Assembly (NCBI GenBank): GCA_963930775.1
Contig: OZ005695.1
Location: 6,262,001-6,326,000, forward strand
Origin: Cliona cf. orientalis
Taxonomy: Eukaryota; Porifera; Demospongiae; Clionaida; Clionaidae
DNA: 64,000 bases
Reading direction: 5' to 3'
In this document: piece after piece, positions 17,317 through 29,838 of the stretch
Position numbering within the stretch: position 1 is the first letter of the stretch
Layout of the letters: every line of letters begins with the position of its first letter
The notes under the pieces: model-generated
The model's input: only the letters and a program-made list of their open reading frames with translations
Databases searched by the model: none
Told to the model about the DNA's origin: nothing
Translations under genes and position numbers: made by a program

Positions 17317-20300
17317 TTATAATATTATATCCCCCTTCCCACTTGCAGATGTACCAAAGGAAAAACTATGAGTAGAATTGTTACTGTTTAAGCCTCTGAA
17401 TACTGAGCCTCTTAGTTGCTGTAGGTCTTGGTTGAACTGATGTTCCCTTAACAGACTACGATACTGTTTGTCTAGTTTCTTCTTCTGTATCTGTAGGTCA
17501 CTGGTTGCATCAATAATCTGCTGGAGTTCACTCCTCAGGTGCTGGTTCTCTAACTTGATTTCATGAGTGTGCTTCCTCAGACACTCTGATGCTTGCTGTG
17601 AATAGAGATAAGAGTGACTATAAAGTAGACTAGTTTTCAGAGTCCTATTAACCCACCTAACTAGTTCAGTTTACAATAATGTTAATCTCTATTATATCGG
17701 GGGTATCTCTAGTAAAGTTACATTCAATGGGTGGCAGTTTGGTGTTGAGCTATAAAGTACCACTAATTATAGAAATGTTTCCTTACTCCTTGAGCTTTAA
17801 ATAATGAGAATACACATGTACCTAAGCATTAGATTGCCACTAACCTATGCACTTGGGATGCACGAGTTGACCCCCACCCACACTGATGTAGTAGCTAACT
17901 CCACTAGAAGGAGATTCTGTTAAGGGTGCTTCATCTAACAACCACCTGAACAGTGGCTGGGTAGCCTCATTCCCAGACCCTCTCTCGATCTTGCACACAA
18001 AAAATGCTTTTGCGTGCAACATTAAAAGCTGGGAGATTAAGAGAAGGCCTGGGGACGAGGCTAGTGGCTAGGATAGTTCCCCTTGGTTTGGGAATGGTTG
18101 CAAAAGGCAGACCTATTGAATTTTCGTGCAATGTCCCAGGTAAGTGCCCATGGGCACTCCATATACCACAGCTTAATTTTGCAAGCTAGCTGTCTACTAT
18201 GCCTTGGCTTTGTGCAGCTACATTCAATGGCACAATGCATGATATTATTACGGGCACTTACCCGCACTCTCCATTCATGTAGCTAATTATAAAGCAAGCA
18301 CATGGGCGCTTACGCTGGACACTATGGTAATTACCTTATTTGCTGAGTCAGCCATGGCCCTGATACGCGCTTCTGTAGCCTCCTCAAATTCCTTTTTCTC
18401 TTTGAGAAACTTTGTCTTCATTCCTCTTATCTTGTCCTCGTGCTGGAACCTGTGTTCCTCAAGCTCCTCCTCGAGGCACCGAATCTCCTGCTCCTGGTCT
18501 TGCTGTAGTATCTAATAGTGAGTCAAGAGCAGTCAAAAATAGACCAGGAATAGCAGTCTCGTGCCCAGCCTCTTTATCGCACGCAGAAAAAGAGTCTGGT
18601 GAAACGCGTATTCAATTTTGGTTCCATACGTACGTGACGTATTATGACACAGCACAATGAATGCCATTATAAGCCATGGCGCAATTACTAATAATGTTCG
18701 CGCTAAGTGTTTGAAAAGCACCTACTGTAGGCTATGGCACCAGCGGGACCCTTGGATAGTGGAGTCCGAGTGCTATGCTAGTTTCGTTGCCTAATTTGTA
18801 CCCAAAAGGATGGTCAAACACCGGTGGTAAGCGTTGAAAAACAGGAAGATATTTCCTGGTAGAGATTAAGACAGATAAACACGTCCTTGCCGGCTACAAT
18901 GTAGCTTACCGCCTTCGCCTGAACTTCACAGACACTAGCATAACTCAAATACTGGGTAGCTTCGATGCTCGCTTGCTGAATGACAGTCCTGCTTTCCAAC
19001 GACTACATGTAGCCATCTCCTATTAAATAGTACAGTGCAAAGTGCACGGTGGAGCATCGCAATCTTTTCTTGATGATGTGGCACCGTTCTGCAATCTGAT
19101 TGGACGCGGTTGAATACGCGTTTCACCAGACTCTTTTTCCGCGTGCGATAAAGAGGCTGGGCACGAGACTACAGGAATAGCACTCTTGAATCTACCTACC
19201 TTATATGGCTCCAAGACTTTTAACTCTTTTTGAATCTTAGACAGTTCGCTTTCTTTCTCTAGTAGAGTAGCGCTTAGCCCTGTGAGAAATCAAAATTAGT
19301 GTTTATCAATACATGTGCAGTGTAAGTGTGATGCTACATTGAAAAGAGTTGGAGTATACTCTTCACCTGCCCTTTTTTCTTCAAAGTCTTTAATTAGTTC
19401 CTCCTTTTCCATCTGGATCTTCCTCAGCTCCTGCTGGTTGTGATCACTCAGAGATACAATCAACGACTGACGTTTCTGAGCCTTGCGTGACACATATGTT
19501 TGATAATCTTGCTACATAACAGAAAATATAGAAGTACTGTCACACCCATGGATGATTGAGAACACAATCTATTAGTCAGTACTATGGGGAGCTTTAAGGT
19601 GTCTTGATAATAATTACCCCGCGCACATGCACAAGGGGTAAAGCAATCAGTTTGTCTATCTCTTGTGGTCATTGTTGTCATCGGCATGAAAATTGCCAGA
19701 TCTAAAGTTCTAGGCATCTACCCATGCTGTAAGCATAACCGATATCGGTGAAAAACTGTGCTTCAAATTACTGAAAATGGCTTACTAGCACTACAAATCG
19801 TGCATTTTCTGTTCTGCATACCTGTGATTTATTGACCGAACCCACTCTACTGGCATGTATATGTACTGTTACGACTGCACATGCTCAAGCTCAGTGTAGG
19901 AAAGGGTCATCAAGTCAACAACGGCCCTATTGCAATATTACACTACAGTGGCTACAGAGTGTGCGGGGTATGTGCTTTAGGGAGCTCTAGTTATTAATAA
20001 CTGCAGGGCCACGTGCCACTTACATATGGTTTGAGCACTATACTATGGAGTGGGTGTAAACCACAGTTTACAAGTTTGATGTTTGTAAAAACTGCTGTTT
20101 ATGTTACATGGTCTATGCTTGTAATTTTCCTTGCTTCATAACACTACTGTTTTTATATTTGAGTAGGCTGTTTATATAAATAGTGAGAAGAAATGCTGAC
20201 CTAGACAGTATGTAATGCTGTGCTGTGTTCTACACTTACACTTTCCTCTTTGGTTCTTTCAGCTTCCTTCTGAAGCCACTCATTTTCTGTACGACTGAAA

Positions 20301-21411
20301 GTTCACAGTTAAGGAAATATGTCGTGCCTACACAAATCCATACAATGTGCTTCCTTTTGGATGACAGATGGGCACAGGGAGGGAAGGTCATTCCCCTTCC
20401 AATCCTAAGCCCAATCACATCCTCTCAACACGATCAACACCACATCTGAATTGGTGAACCTTCATAACATTTGGATTTGCCTCTAATTGATCTGGCTCTG
20501 TAATGCACTCATGCTCATATCAAAAGCATCACAGCTAGGTGCCATGCTGCACAATCATGGGGTCAGTAATTATTATAGTCAGTTTCAAGGTTATAATAAT
20601 ATTGTGCTTCAAGAGCTCTCAAGTCCATACACAACCCAGATTACTTTCTGCAAAAACAGCGATTCTTGTAATTAACCACTTTGTTGACAATTTAGGCCTT
20701 TTCTCTCCCTTATCATAATAAAATAGCCCATAAAGCAAGCAGAAAAATTTGGCAAGGTTATTAATCTGGTAATTTGGCAAATTGGGTAAAGATCACTACC
20801 CGGTAACTAAAGTAAAACCTCCAATTAAGGTAACTCCCTTGCTAAAAATATTTCACCTCTATCAAAAAAATTATGCTTGTAACTTGGAATTATTGTTTGG
20901 TGTCACATTAATAGGGGTGAGTCAAGCAGTCGGTACTAAAGAGGTAGGCTAAGGAAGCAATCAGCAGTTTCTCCAAGCAGTGCATCCCAGAGTTGTTTTT
21001 ATACATGATATCTATGAATAGCAAAGCTGCATATGTAGTGACTATCTTCAGCTTCGGCCAAAACGGTTGAAATAATTGGTGACATCCACAGGACCGCCAT
21101 AGGTTACAGATTTTACGGTAGCTAGCCGTCATTGCACTGTCAGTAGCAGGTGTGGATACAGATCACTGACTTGCTTCTTAAGAGTATCCAGTTCATTATC
21201 CAATTCCAGCAATCTGAATACGTTGTTTAATTATTGTTGGTGCGCATTATATAGAATTAGTTGTTTTCTTTACATACTCAGTTCGTAGAGCAATTTCTTT
21301 TTCTGAAGCTGCGGGAGGTTCGTATGGTTTATTATCGATCTCTTTCTCCTTGGCCTCCCCGCTCTCTGATTGCCCGCCTTTCTTCTTACCGCCCTTCTTT
21401 TTCTTCGGCAT
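17317..21411 (-). CDS. CCDC166: CCDC166-like coiled-coil protein
   Basis: Seven exons were read: 21411-21278, 21213-21160, 20294-20240, 19511-19367, 19279-19200, 18511-18335 and 17595-17317. They close to 307 aa. The product starts with a Lys/Gly-rich MPKKKKGGKKKGG and is almost entirely heptad-rich coiled coil. Resemblance to CCDC166 of vertebrates runs in order: an EN-W/F-L-xKEA block, TYVSRKAQKR (human SYVSARAQR), LEPYKILQQDQ (human LQPYKVLQLEQ), then the KTKFLKEKKEFEEATEARI block. The function of this family is not established to my knowledge; relatives with this coiled-coil domain are linked to cilia. An inverted-repeat transposon (18554-19171) sits in its fifth intron. Its start is about 240 bp from adaptor 1 on the other strand. 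Confidence 0.82.
18131..18325. mobile_element. Short MITE with splice-donor-like ends
   Basis: The left end ATGTCCCAGGTAAGTGCCCA and the right end TGGGCGCTTACGCTGGACACT are inverted relatives. Related copies lie at about 30818-30972 and 56727-56850. The end sequence contains CAG|GTAAGT, a perfect 5' splice-site consensus. Confidence 0.65.
18554..19171. mobile_element. Long-TIR DNA element flanked by a 9-bp direct repeat
   Basis: The terminal inverted repeats run about 60 bases from AGTCTCGTGCCCAGCCTCTT with one internal mismatch. CAGGAATAG occurs directly on both sides (18545-18553 and 19172-19180), as expected for a target-site duplication. Long TIRs plus a 9-bp duplication suggest a Mutator-like (MULE) non-autonomous element. 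It lies in an intron of the CCDC166-like gene. Confidence 0.85.
19614..19995. repeat. Dispersed repeat, GGGGTAAAG family, copy 1
   Basis: It begins TTACCCCGCGCACATGCACA followed by AGGGGTAAAGCAATC and ends near GTATGTGCTTTAGGGAGCTC. Related copies lie at about 37420-37815, 59970-60300 (reverse), 62529-62965 and 63000-63470. No ORF is present. Confidence 0.7.
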
Positions 21412-21648
21412 GGTTATCTGTTGCTATGGAAACGTGCAGAGGCGGCGCGGCATGGGCATCGATCGCACTTATGACGTGACGTAATGGTAGAAGATCATGG
21501 CCTAATAATAAATTAATTATTTTGGAACCGCGGAACCGGATCTGCGGTATAATGATATGATGGGCGTGGCTGTATTGTCAACATGAGATGCTTCGCTGAA
21601 TGAAAACTAGTCTACAGTTGTACTAGCTAATAGATTGCTACAAGGCAG
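21412..21648. promoter_or_regulatory. Candidate bidirectional promoter CCDC166-like/adaptor 1
   Basis: About 237 bp lie between two divergent start codons. The sequence contains TGACGTGACGTAA (21474-21486), which resembles overlapping CRE/ATF sites (TGACGTNA). The promoter role is inferred from spacing and that motif. Confidence 0.5.
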
Positions 21649-24600
21649 ATGGCGTCCAACCACAAAATCTATGGGAGCACTGTACCTGCGCTGATCATCC
21701 CTGATCATTTCTTTTGCAATGTAAGTTCAGTGCTTGTGATACGTACCTGCAATACTCCAGTGTACCACTGACCAAAACTTCATGGGAAGCGGTTTGATTG
21801 TTAGTGGGTGTGCAGGGTCTGAGATTACATTTGGCAGCAGATTATTACTACAGGGCACCTTTATCTGCAACCTTCCTTGTTCCCTAAGTAGTTTCGTCCC
21901 TTCTATTAAACTTGGTTATGCTTGGAGGCTGATCGATGTTTTGAGGCAAATAAGGTGCAAAATGTATGTCCCTACACTGTTACTCCTTCATAAGAAGACA
22001 GAGGGGGAGGGGGTGGCAATAATTACGTGGTGGGTGGGCAGGAGATATTACAAAATTCTCCTGTTACTATTACTTGCACCAGAGTCTTCTAATTGATCAA
22101 GAGCAAATGAAGCTCTTATTTTTACTGTCACTTTAATAGCTTCTCTTTTAGCTTAGCGCATGAGGTAGTCAAGACTACATGCATGCACATAACCTTAGCC
22201 CATAAGTGAGTGAGTCTTGGTTACTGAGGGGTGATCATGGATTAAATCCTCCTTTATTGTATATTGATTCTTTTTTTAGCAAAGCTCTAAGCTTGTTGTG
22301 ATATATGATGATCCGATTGGTGAAGAGGATGATGTAATCACACTAATGTTCCCTGGTGACGTGAGTGGTAGCTCCCCCAAGAGGGTTGTCCCGGAGAGGG
22401 TGGGAACAAGGACACTTGTCTTTGATACTCCAGGTAAATACTTTAACCCCATATTAACCATAATATTTTTTCCAGTATGTCCTGAGTATACTCAGGACGT
22501 TTTCCCCAGGCTATCTCTCCCAGTTCTTAATATTGTGCACAAAACTGGGAGAGAAGGCCTGGGGATGAAGGCATTTTCAGCTTGAAATTTGGAACAAAAT
22601 GAAATGGGTGTCAAAGTTAATACGTAGCCACTGGTTATTAGGCCCAGCTTGCTGTTAAGTGCATACTATATAGTGCACTGGTGCAAAATTTCATGGAATT
22701 GCTAATCCTTCAGAAGATATTTTCGTGGTTTTAGTTTTCACGCCTATGTTGATCGATTGTGCAGTACATATACAGCAATATTATGTATGACATCATGCTT
22801 TCTCCACCCATTTAGAATTTCTTGGCTTTTATTTTCTCAACTCCCTACTTTCATAGTTTTTATGCAGCCCTTACATCCTTAGGTGCTTAGATTTGTAGAG
22901 CGAATAAGTTTGTTTGGATGATAACAACGAGTTAGCAGACAACAAAACAGATCATTTTGTACCTATTACCGTATACTTTCTAATATAGGCGCCACCAAAA
23001 ATTAATTACAGATCGCGCAGGCGCCTCCAATTAGAACTGAAAAATTCACGAGCAGGTCAAAGGGCGCCTAAATTAGGGAGGCACCTAAGAGCTGCAATTA
23101 GAACGGTTCTGGAAGTTTTGCCAGAGCACAAACGCGATCACTAATCGGTCCTATTTAGTGGCAGTCAATATGATAGTGGCGAGAACAACAAAAATATGGT
23201 TCTAGTTTCAGTTCTTTTTCTGATCGCTGAATCATTCTCGAGTTGTCGGTACCGTAGCCATCAGAACGATTTTCTCTAACTCTAGAAAGACTCATCAAAG
23301 TAATCGGTAAGTGCCCATATAAATGTATGAGAGAGCTTAGTTTGACATCTAAACTACTAGCTCCGATAAATCAATTGCTGGTATCGCGGTATTGCCATAT
23401 ATGCATATGGCACGTGGCAATACGTTCCAATTAAATAGGCGCCGCCTAAAAATAATTGATCTCCGGAAAGGCGCCTTAAATTAGAACCGAAAAAATTGCG
23501 CAGGTCTCAAAGGGCGCCTAAATTAGGGTGGCGCCTATATTAGAACATATACGGTACCCCCCTTTGCGTGTACATGTATATGGTCGGGTGCATGTTCCAA
23601 GGGGTGGTTACTAATTGCAATTAAATATAACGTACTGGCACCCGCTACTGCAATCAAGGTTTTTGATCACACCTAATGATTGAGGTTTGAAATTGCGGTT
23701 GACCAAAGTACTAATTTACAGAGGTGAACACCAACATTTATAGCATAGAGAGGGGGGCGGGATCAAAAGTACCAGTCACACGTGTCACTACAGCAGATAC
23801 GGTATAGTGACCAACCCTTGGTGTTCATTTTGAAGTGTGAATGAATTATACTTGCAGCATAAGATTCAGTTTCATTTAAACATTTTGTGTACGTATGTGT
23901 ACCAGAGCTTTCTAACATTGTGCAGTGTCTACATTTTTTTCCTTAAGCACACATGATAAAATAACAGTGATTGAGCTCCATAATGATTTAACTGATGTAT
24001 ACACTAGCCTTCTAACTGTGATGTTTGTATTTGAGTACATGATTTTCCTTCATTACGATCATGTTATAGAAACAGCTCATTTTCCACCTACATAATCATT
24101 CTACACTAATCCCACGAGTATGCGTAACTATGAGAATATTATATTATGCTGTGTGTGTAGTTTTTGCATTCTGCATCTAAAGTTAGCTGACCTGATATTG
24201 GTTGGGGGTCAGAAGTGTGGCTATAAGTATTCCCTTTGAAGCCACCTGACATTGGCTTTATGTTCTGTTCTGTAGTATACTCCTCCTGTCGTGGTCTGGT
24301 TGAGGTTTTGCCACTGCTAAATCTCCAAAGTGGTGAGGTAGCCCAACTGGCGCACTTTAAGCTCACCCTCAAGCACCCTATAAGGAATGTCATGGAGCTC
24401 TGCCTTAACCTCTCCACCAATAACGCCATCTTACCCGTCCTTCTCTCTCTCATGGTGCACTGCCAAGGGGACAACTACAGGGAACACTTCCAGGTGACCC
24501 TTTACTGAAGAATATTATGGCTTCTTAGTCCCAGGCCCCCCCTCCCCCCCAATAGTTAACAGAAATAATAATATGATTGTGTAATACTACATTAAAGAAA

Positions 24601-27600
24601 AAGTGCCCTGTGCAATCTTGTATACCTACGTTTCTGCACTGAGTTATATTATAATACCATGTGTTATCTTCAACCTCAGACTTCCTTTTGGAGGGAGGGG
24701 GGCTGCACCCTTTGTAGTGGACAAAAGGGGAACCTGGGGGTTTGGATGGGAAGTGTATACAATGTACACTGTAGGTGCTAATGAATTTACACTGTGCTTT
24801 CTAGCGTTGAGAAATTCCCTGCTACTGTTTACACTCATAATATTGATGCAATATTATAGTCATTGTAGAGTTACAGTGTCACTGAAGGATACTTGAAGCC
24901 TTATATGACGTTTCACTATCAATGGAAGCGCTATACATGTTAAGCCAAGACTACAGGAAAGGGAGAGGGGGAGAGAGGGAAAAAGAGAAGAGAAAGGGGG
25001 TGGGGGGTGGGGAGGGAGGGGGGAGAGAGAGAGAGAGTAAGAAGGAAAGGAATAGAGCCTAGCCATTAACGTTGATTGAAGTTGTCCAATAACTCTGTGA
25101 GTTATCTATAGACTGTTTAAACAAGCTGTAAGTTGGTGTCTATTGCTTGCATACTCTCAGGAGAGCGAGCATCAACAAATCGTGTATCCGTTATGTAAAC
25201 AGTGGGTAACATTTAGCTGTTGTTGTTGAACGATTATTGCAGGATCCCCACATAGATCGAGTGATGGCTACACTGGTTGGCAGCAGGACTCCAGGGGACA
25301 GCACTTGCATTCAGGACATCATTTTGCCGAGTAAGCAAATTTATGGTATAGAACTATCTGTGCTGATACTAAACTGTGTTTATTATTGATCACTGTGTAG
25401 GTAGGAAGTGGCGACGAATGAATTTAACTGAATTTTCTCGTCTCTTTAACCTGGCAGAAATGGAAAAGCAGGCTTATGTTTTAAATAAAGTAAGAGGCAT
25501 TTTCCTCACCTTAATTGTGTTAGTATTATAATTGAATGGCTATTGGTTACTATAGCAACGTTCAAAGTGGGCATCAAAAGCATCAAAAAGAAGTAAGTAA
25601 TGCAGATGATAAAGAATATGAGAAAGGCGCCTAGGAATACAACAATTAGTTTGTTGTTGCATTTCTGTCAAAGACTAAAAGTGGCTAGCTGCAGGGTCTT
25701 GGGATGGGGTTTCAATATGTCTCCATTTGAGTGGTAGGTTTCCTCCAAGTATTATGTTGCATATCCACTTGGAAGCATGGTATGTGATTGTGTCCAGGCA
25801 AAACTATCGTGCACTCTCAGACGACTGATGGTGAGAGTGTTGATGTGGATGAGGAGGATGAAGAAGGTGAGGGTCAGCTGCGGCCGCACCTGTCCAGCTC
25901 CACTCCGGACATCCACACCATTCATACAACAGACAAGCAAGAGGGCAGGGACAGCGGGCTCAGTGATGACTCAGACGTCGTACAGAAGTTTGTGAGAGGT
26001 GCAAAGTTTGTTTGTCGAGTAATTGAGGACTTCATACCTACCAATGATCAGCCATCCTGCATTCCTCTCAGGGTCAGTAGCAGGCACTATCATTACTGAC
26101 ACCACCAAGATTTGACAATAATTATTTTTGAGAGGGAATGATACATCAATCAGTTGATTTACATCCCTACTTGTTTAATCTTTTTAGATGAATCAAGAGG
26201 TTCATATAGTTCAGGAGTCCAACTCGGATTGGTGGTATGGTGTGAGTGAAGACAGATGTGGCTACTTTCCTCCCACCTGTGTCCAGGCGATCAGGGGGCC
26301 CAGTAAGGTAAGCCAGCCTTGAATTGTAGTGAAGTCTCATTGCCTAGTGCTCTGACTACCATCTCGATCATGTCATGCTGCATACAAACATTATGTGATA
26401 CTATGATGTAAAAATTATATGTGCAATTATTGACCATGTGTTTTCCATTGATGCAGATGAGAAGTACAACCGTTTCAGAGCCTTCAACACGTTTATTTCA
26501 TCCACGGCCTGATCTCTCAACCAGCTTCCGTGAGGATCTTTCCTCTCACATCAAGAGTTCTCTACGTGGACAAACTCTAACAGAGTCTGGGGTAAGGATA
26601 ATTGCTGCACATGATTGTTATACCACGATTTCGTCTTCGAGCATGACCAATGTTCTGTGGGCTGATAATGAAACACTTCAATGCAGCAGTCTGTAGGTGT
26701 CATTATCAATAAATGCTAAAATTCAACAGCTGCTGCATGCTTAATGACTGCTTCCCAAAGCATTTGCGCATGTGTATACCTAATAATTGTAATATACACA
26801 CATAATATTATTATAAGTCCCATTACTGCAAGTATGCATGTAGTGTATGTTCCAATTAAGGTAGTGAAGTACAATGCATACACACATACATGTACCAATA
26901 CGTGCAGAGAAGTGATATTAGCCAACCAGAGTCCCCTAGTCGAGATCGGCGGAGGACTAACCCGAGTCGGTTGGTGGTGGGAGCAGGAGTGAAGAGGAGA
27001 GAAGATGGGATCCAGTCAGACAGTGGACTGCCAACTGCAGAGGAACCAAGGGTTACAGTAAGTTATCTTACAAGACTACATGGTACATTATGAAGGATAA
27101 TGTTTTTGTAGCATGAGAGAGCTACTGAAACTGCTAATGTTTTTGTGTGGGAGTTGTGTACGATATTTGGGTATACTGGGTATCTAAAAGCAATTAGTTT
27201 ATATTCAGCTGTTACTTAGTTTAAATTTCCATTATAAAAATGTTTGTGTAGTCTATGGCAGCTACGAAAATTAAAGAATATCCACACTATAATTTTAATG
27301 TGGTATAGATCCTTGAACACAAAAATTGTTTACAATATGAAAATTTCTGGATCTACAGTAGATTATGTTTGCGACTGTGTCACCATGAAAACACTATACT
27401 GTAATAGTGGAACCTCTCTATTATGGATACATGAAGTGTCCTTATTTCAGGGGTTGTTTTGTATATACTTCTCTCTGAAGCTGGGACAACGGACAGTGTC
27501 CAGATTAGAGAGTTGTACTGGGCCTCAGTAGGGAGGCTCCACTGCATGCGCATGTATATCGTATCAAAAATAATCTTATGCTTATCCGATATCTGCCTTG

Positions 27601-29444
27601 TCTGCAGGCTCGAAAGCCACCCACGCCATACACAAAGCAGCAACTGCTACAGAAAGTGACTCCCATACTGCCCCCTGCCTCATACAAGTCCCACCGGTCT
27701 CATCCACCCACCTCTCCCGGCCACGCTGACAGTGTGGAGAGCTCAGACTTCGAAGGCTACGAGGATGTGATGTCAGATGAGGAAGAGGGAGCAGTGGTGA
27801 AGAGCCAGTGGACCACTGGAGCCACACCCACCACAGCACCAGCTGAGGTAAGCTGTTCGGCAGCTATCCAAAGTCTACCTATTGCTGAGCACACTAGCAA
27901 AAGGCAGCTAATCCTGCTTTTTGTTGTGTCTATGTATATGTATGTATGTCTGTCATGCTTTGGTAGTTTTATAACTGTGCACAAAAGAAAGGTTATTATA
28001 CTCGCTTGCATGCACACATGTTGACATGTTATGGTATCACACGTGCACACACACATATTCTTCATAGCAAATGGAGGTGAAGACACCATTTGTTCCCCCA
28101 TTCATGCGAGATAAGATCTTACCTGCTGTACCAGATCAATGGTCACCGCCTCAAAAGCAAGATGCTAGGTTGCCAAGTGATAGCAACTATGAGGATGTGA
28201 TTGTGCCAACTGCTGACTACGAGAACATAACACTGGATGCGTTTGAGATTGTGGACGATCACATCTATGACCGTGCCGATAAGGTCCTCAACAAGCACTC
28301 ATCAATATACAAGATAACTGCCAGTAGTGCTCACATGCAGGCTGTGACTCAGTTGGCACTCAAGAAGCAAGGAGCACAAGGCGATCATCAGAGGACAGAA
28401 AATGACCCGATAGATCAAAAGTTTGGAAGGCTACGGCAGCATTCAATTAAGGACGCTGATGATCCACCACTGTCCATGAGTCCAAGAACTGCTGCATTTG
28501 TACCTCCTCGTGATGTTCCTAGACCACACCCATCTCCGGTACACTATTTGAATACATCCCCCTTAGTGGATAGCACAGGCACCCCGGCAGGATGGAAAGG
28601 CACTATTTCCCCTCCACACTCTGGGTCCCCTACAGTGGCCTCCAAGGTACAGGAGTCACCCATATTGCCACCAAAAACCTTTGCTTTCCCGACTATGCCA
28701 CCAAAAGATTCGGATGCACCTATATTGCCGTCAAAAGTAGCTCCAGCACCCCCTCCCAAAACTGGAGCTTCACCAAAGAAAGCACCTATTCCTCCCCCAA
28801 AGATGATATCTGAGGCTCCTATTCCTCCAGCAAAAGTTGCACCAGAGGTTCCATTTGTACATCCAAAAACTACAACAGCAGCTCCATTTCCACCCCCAAG
28901 GAGTGAATCTGAGGCACCAATTCCACCCCCAAGGAGTTTGAGTGAGTCTGAGGCACCTATTCCACCCCCAAGGAGTGGGCCCGAGGTGCCAGTTTTACCT
29001 CCAAAGACACCACATTCTGCATCTGAGGCTCCAATTCCACCCTGGAGATCAGAAGCTCCAGCTCCACCCAGAAGGTCGTCAGAGCCAAGGTCAGAGACAC
29101 CAAGTCTCACTTTACCACCAAAGGTACCATCTAGTCAGTCAAATTCACCAGCGGTTCATCCAAAGCCTTTGAAGCGACCTACAGGGGCAACAGCGCCAGT
29201 GCCCATCCCTCCACCCAAGCCAGTAAAGCAAGAGCCTCCACCACCACCACCCAAGACTGGAAACTCATACTTGAACAAATTCAATGAAAGTGGAGATCAT
29301 GGGAAGAGAGGCCTGGGAGGGAACAACACTTTTCCTCAGCCTGCAGTAAGAATGCTACCAGTCAATGAAATTGCACAACGTGCAGCAGCTCTACAGCAAA
29401 GTGGTGTCCTGACTGCTAGTAAGAGATATTATAAGCCTTCTTGA
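21649..29444 (+). CDS. SH3 adaptor 1: beta/helical N-terminal module, SH3, Tyr motifs, Pro-rich tail
   Basis: Twelve exons were read: 21649-21720, 22280-22433, 24276-24493, 25243-25330, 25401-25489, 25556-25592, 25798-26072, 26188-26307, 26457-26591, 26908-27057, 27608-27847 and 28068-29444. They close to 984 aa. An N-terminal module (about 1-180) reads as beta strands (KLVVIYDD, ITLMFPGD, TRTLVFDTP) followed by helices. An SH3 domain at about 288-345 has the expected SDWWYG and CGYFPPTCVQAI. Tyrosine motifs GYEDV, NYEDV, DYENI and IYDRA (about 497-592) look like SH2 ligands. Residues about 750-925 are repeats such as EAPIPPPRS and PILPPK, typical SH3 ligands. I do not recognise an orthologue by name. 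It matches adaptor 2 in layout and intron phases. A cytoplasmic signalling scaffold is inferred. Confidence 0.85.
22967..23556. mobile_element. TACCGTAT-ended inverted-repeat element, 590 bp
   Basis: Left TIR TACCGTATACTTTCTAATAT and its inverted partner ATATTAGAACATATACGGTA extend about 31 bases with a few mismatches. The interior carries repeated GGCGCCT/AAATTAG blocks and no ORF. It lies in the second intron of adaptor 1. Confidence 0.85.
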
Positions 29445-29743
29445 CCATCACTGTTAATTATTTTGTGGCAAATCAACATACTTAATAATTATTAAAGATA
29501 ATATTATTATTATAGCAGTGGCATACCACTTGTGAAACTAGAGCATATCTCCCTTGCCATCCTGCACCTATCTGCACAGAGATGAGTGCTGCCTATTTAT
29601 GAATTGATCAGGTATATATATATATAGCACAATCACCAAGTGACATCAAGAGTACCACCTTGTACATGTACTTGTATGTGTACCTCAATCATCAACCAGT
29701 ATCATTGTATACGAGTTAAATAACATTGCCTGATGTACCCTTG

Positions 29744-29749
29744 AATAAA
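29744..29749 (+). promoter_or_regulatory. Possible polyadenylation signal AATAAA
   Basis: A canonical hexamer 300 bases after the adaptor 1 stop codon and before the convergent TMLHE stop. No cleavage site can be seen from sequence. Confidence 0.4.
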
Positions 29750-29838
29750 AATGCATGGCTGAACATAATAAATAAATGAGTTGACTCATACAGCAGATTT
29801 GATCATCCATGTGTGACTCCAGGGCTGCTTAGTATAAG

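Noticed and set aside
28544-29110. 188-aa minus-strand frame rich in Gly
   Set aside because: It is the antisense shadow of the proline-rich tail of adaptor 1, whose coding frame is supported by splicing and motifs.
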